Positions 63,648 through 64,000 of a stretch of DNA of 64,000 nt are shown piece after piece. The stretch covers positions 806,001-870,000 of the forward strand of contig NZ_JAJOYS010000002.1 of assembly GCF_021166475.1 (NCBI RefSeq). Direction: 5' to 3'. A model generated the notes under the pieces. It worked only from the letters and a program-made list of their open reading frames with translations. It was not told the DNA's origin and did not search any database. This stretch comes from Pelagibacterium xiamenense (lineage in GTDB: Bacteria > Pseudomonadota > Alphaproteobacteria > Rhizobiales > Devosiaceae). Each line of letters begins with the position of its first letter. Positions within the stretch are counted from its first letter, which is position 1. The position numbers and the translations under genes are program-made.

Positions 63648-64000
63648 TCAGGACTCGTAGGGGTCGGCGGCATCGCGCAGACCGTCACCAAAGAAATTGA
63701 AGGAAAGCACCGCTACCACCACCGCGCCTGCGGGCCAGACAAGAAGCCACGGCGCGCTGGAAACGGTCCTGATGTTCTGGGCGTCCTGAAGCAGAACACC
63801 CCAGGAGACGACAGGCGGTTTGAGCCCGATGCCGAGGAATGAAAGCGCCGTTTCCGCGATGATCATGGTGGGAATCGCCAGCGTCACGACTGCCAGAATG
63901 TGGCTTGTGAGCGAGGGCAGGATATGCCGGAAGATCAGGCGCCGCTCCCGCGAGCCGTCGAGCCGCGCAGCCGTGACGAAATCCTCGGTCTTGAGCGCAA
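63648..64000 (-). CDS. Peptide/oligosaccharide ABC transporter permease (DppC type), 3' part
   Basis: The reverse strand is open from the window edge to the stop at 63648, giving about 117 C-terminal residues. They contain the end of the EAA loop (DFVTAARLDGSRERRLIFRH), a membrane helix, ALSFLGIGLKPPVVSWGVLL and the family ending NFFGDGLRDAADPYES. The start lies outside the window. It is the second DppC-type permease here and closely parallels that at 17245 in its ending. Confidence 0.9.
   Translation of the reverse strand, partial: ALKTEDFVTAARLDGSRERRLIFRHILPSLTSHILAVVTLAIPTMIIAETALSFLGIGLKPPVVSWGVLLQDAQNIRTVSSAPWLLVWPAGAVVVAVLSFNFFGDGLRDAADPYES

Noticed and set aside
61291-63660. Plus-strand open frame of 789 codons
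   Set aside because: It is antisense to the isomerase and the fused ATPase, whose Walker motifs are unmistakable. The plus-strand product has no recognisable motif.
1-64000. tRNA, rRNA, CRISPR arrays, insertion sequences and attachment sites
   Set aside because: I looked for conserved tRNA arms, repeat-spacer patterns and transposase motifs with terminal repeats and found none that I could support.

Overview
The window is GC-rich, with dense operons, 1-8 bp overlaps between consecutive genes and many high-affinity ABC uptake systems. That style points to an alphaproteobacterium of the Hyphomicrobiales, perhaps a Devosiaceae-like genus. This is inference from gene content; no rRNA, tRNA or other phylogenetic marker is present.

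Most of the window (about 1-42 kb and 58-64 kb) is a catabolic island for plant cell-wall material. Going left to right: (1) the 5' end of a solute-binding protein gene on the minus strand (1-492). (2) A plus-strand sugar operon (926-8124): binding protein, two permeases, LacI regulator, GH127 beta-L-arabinofuranosidase and ATPase. Two copies of a perfect GGAAAAGCTTTTCC palindrome lie upstream. (3) A GH28-like beta-helix enzyme (minus), a GH38 alpha-mannosidase and a second LacI regulator (8125-13949). (4) A peptide-type (Dpp/Opp) transporter operon ending in a large protein I cannot classify, a GH105 unsaturated glucuronyl/galacturonyl hydrolase, KduI and KduD (14249-25732). This reads as import and dismantling of unsaturated pectin oligosaccharides. 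(5) A minus-strand block (25762-33540) with an EamA exporter, a proline-racemase-superfamily enzyme, a complete Liv-type transporter and an ornithine cyclodeaminase/mu-crystallin-like reductase. Together these suggest hydroxyproline or a related imino acid as substrate. (6) An AraC regulator divergent from an L-arabinose-isomerase-like gene, a ribose-type ABC transporter and a CocE-type acyl hydrolase (34188-41949).

The middle-right part is unlike the rest. A minus-strand cassette (42071-44639) encodes a RibD/DHFR-like reductase, ArsR regulator, SRPBCC protein, GFA-family zinc protein and methyltransferase. Its promoter is visible, and a 9+9 bp inverted repeat fills the -35/-10 spacer. Next come a membrane GGDEF-EAL protein with a small secreted partner (45063-47885) and a lone FkbM-type methyltransferase. 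A three-gene operon (48647-56423) encodes a 1231-residue predicted outer-membrane beta-barrel and two large exported modular proteins. Those two have different N-termini but share an almost copied C-terminal module, a direct repeat of about 0.94 kb at a constant spacing of 1970 bp. An AraC-type regulator is divergent from this operon.

The window ends with a minus-strand operon (58027-64000): the end of a second Dpp-type permease, a fused double ATPase, a hydroxypyruvate-isomerase-like enzyme, a tartronate-semialdehyde-reductase-like enzyme and a GH42 beta-galactosidase. Taken together, the GH127, GH42, GH105, Kdu, arabinose-isomerase-like and hydroxyproline-type genes fit the arabinose, galactose, galacturonate and hydroxyproline found in pectin side chains and hydroxyproline-rich glycoproteins. 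The main candidates for something undescribed are the duplicated surface-protein operon, the unclassified 836-residue protein and the linkage of arabinofuranosidase with hydroxyproline-type catabolism.
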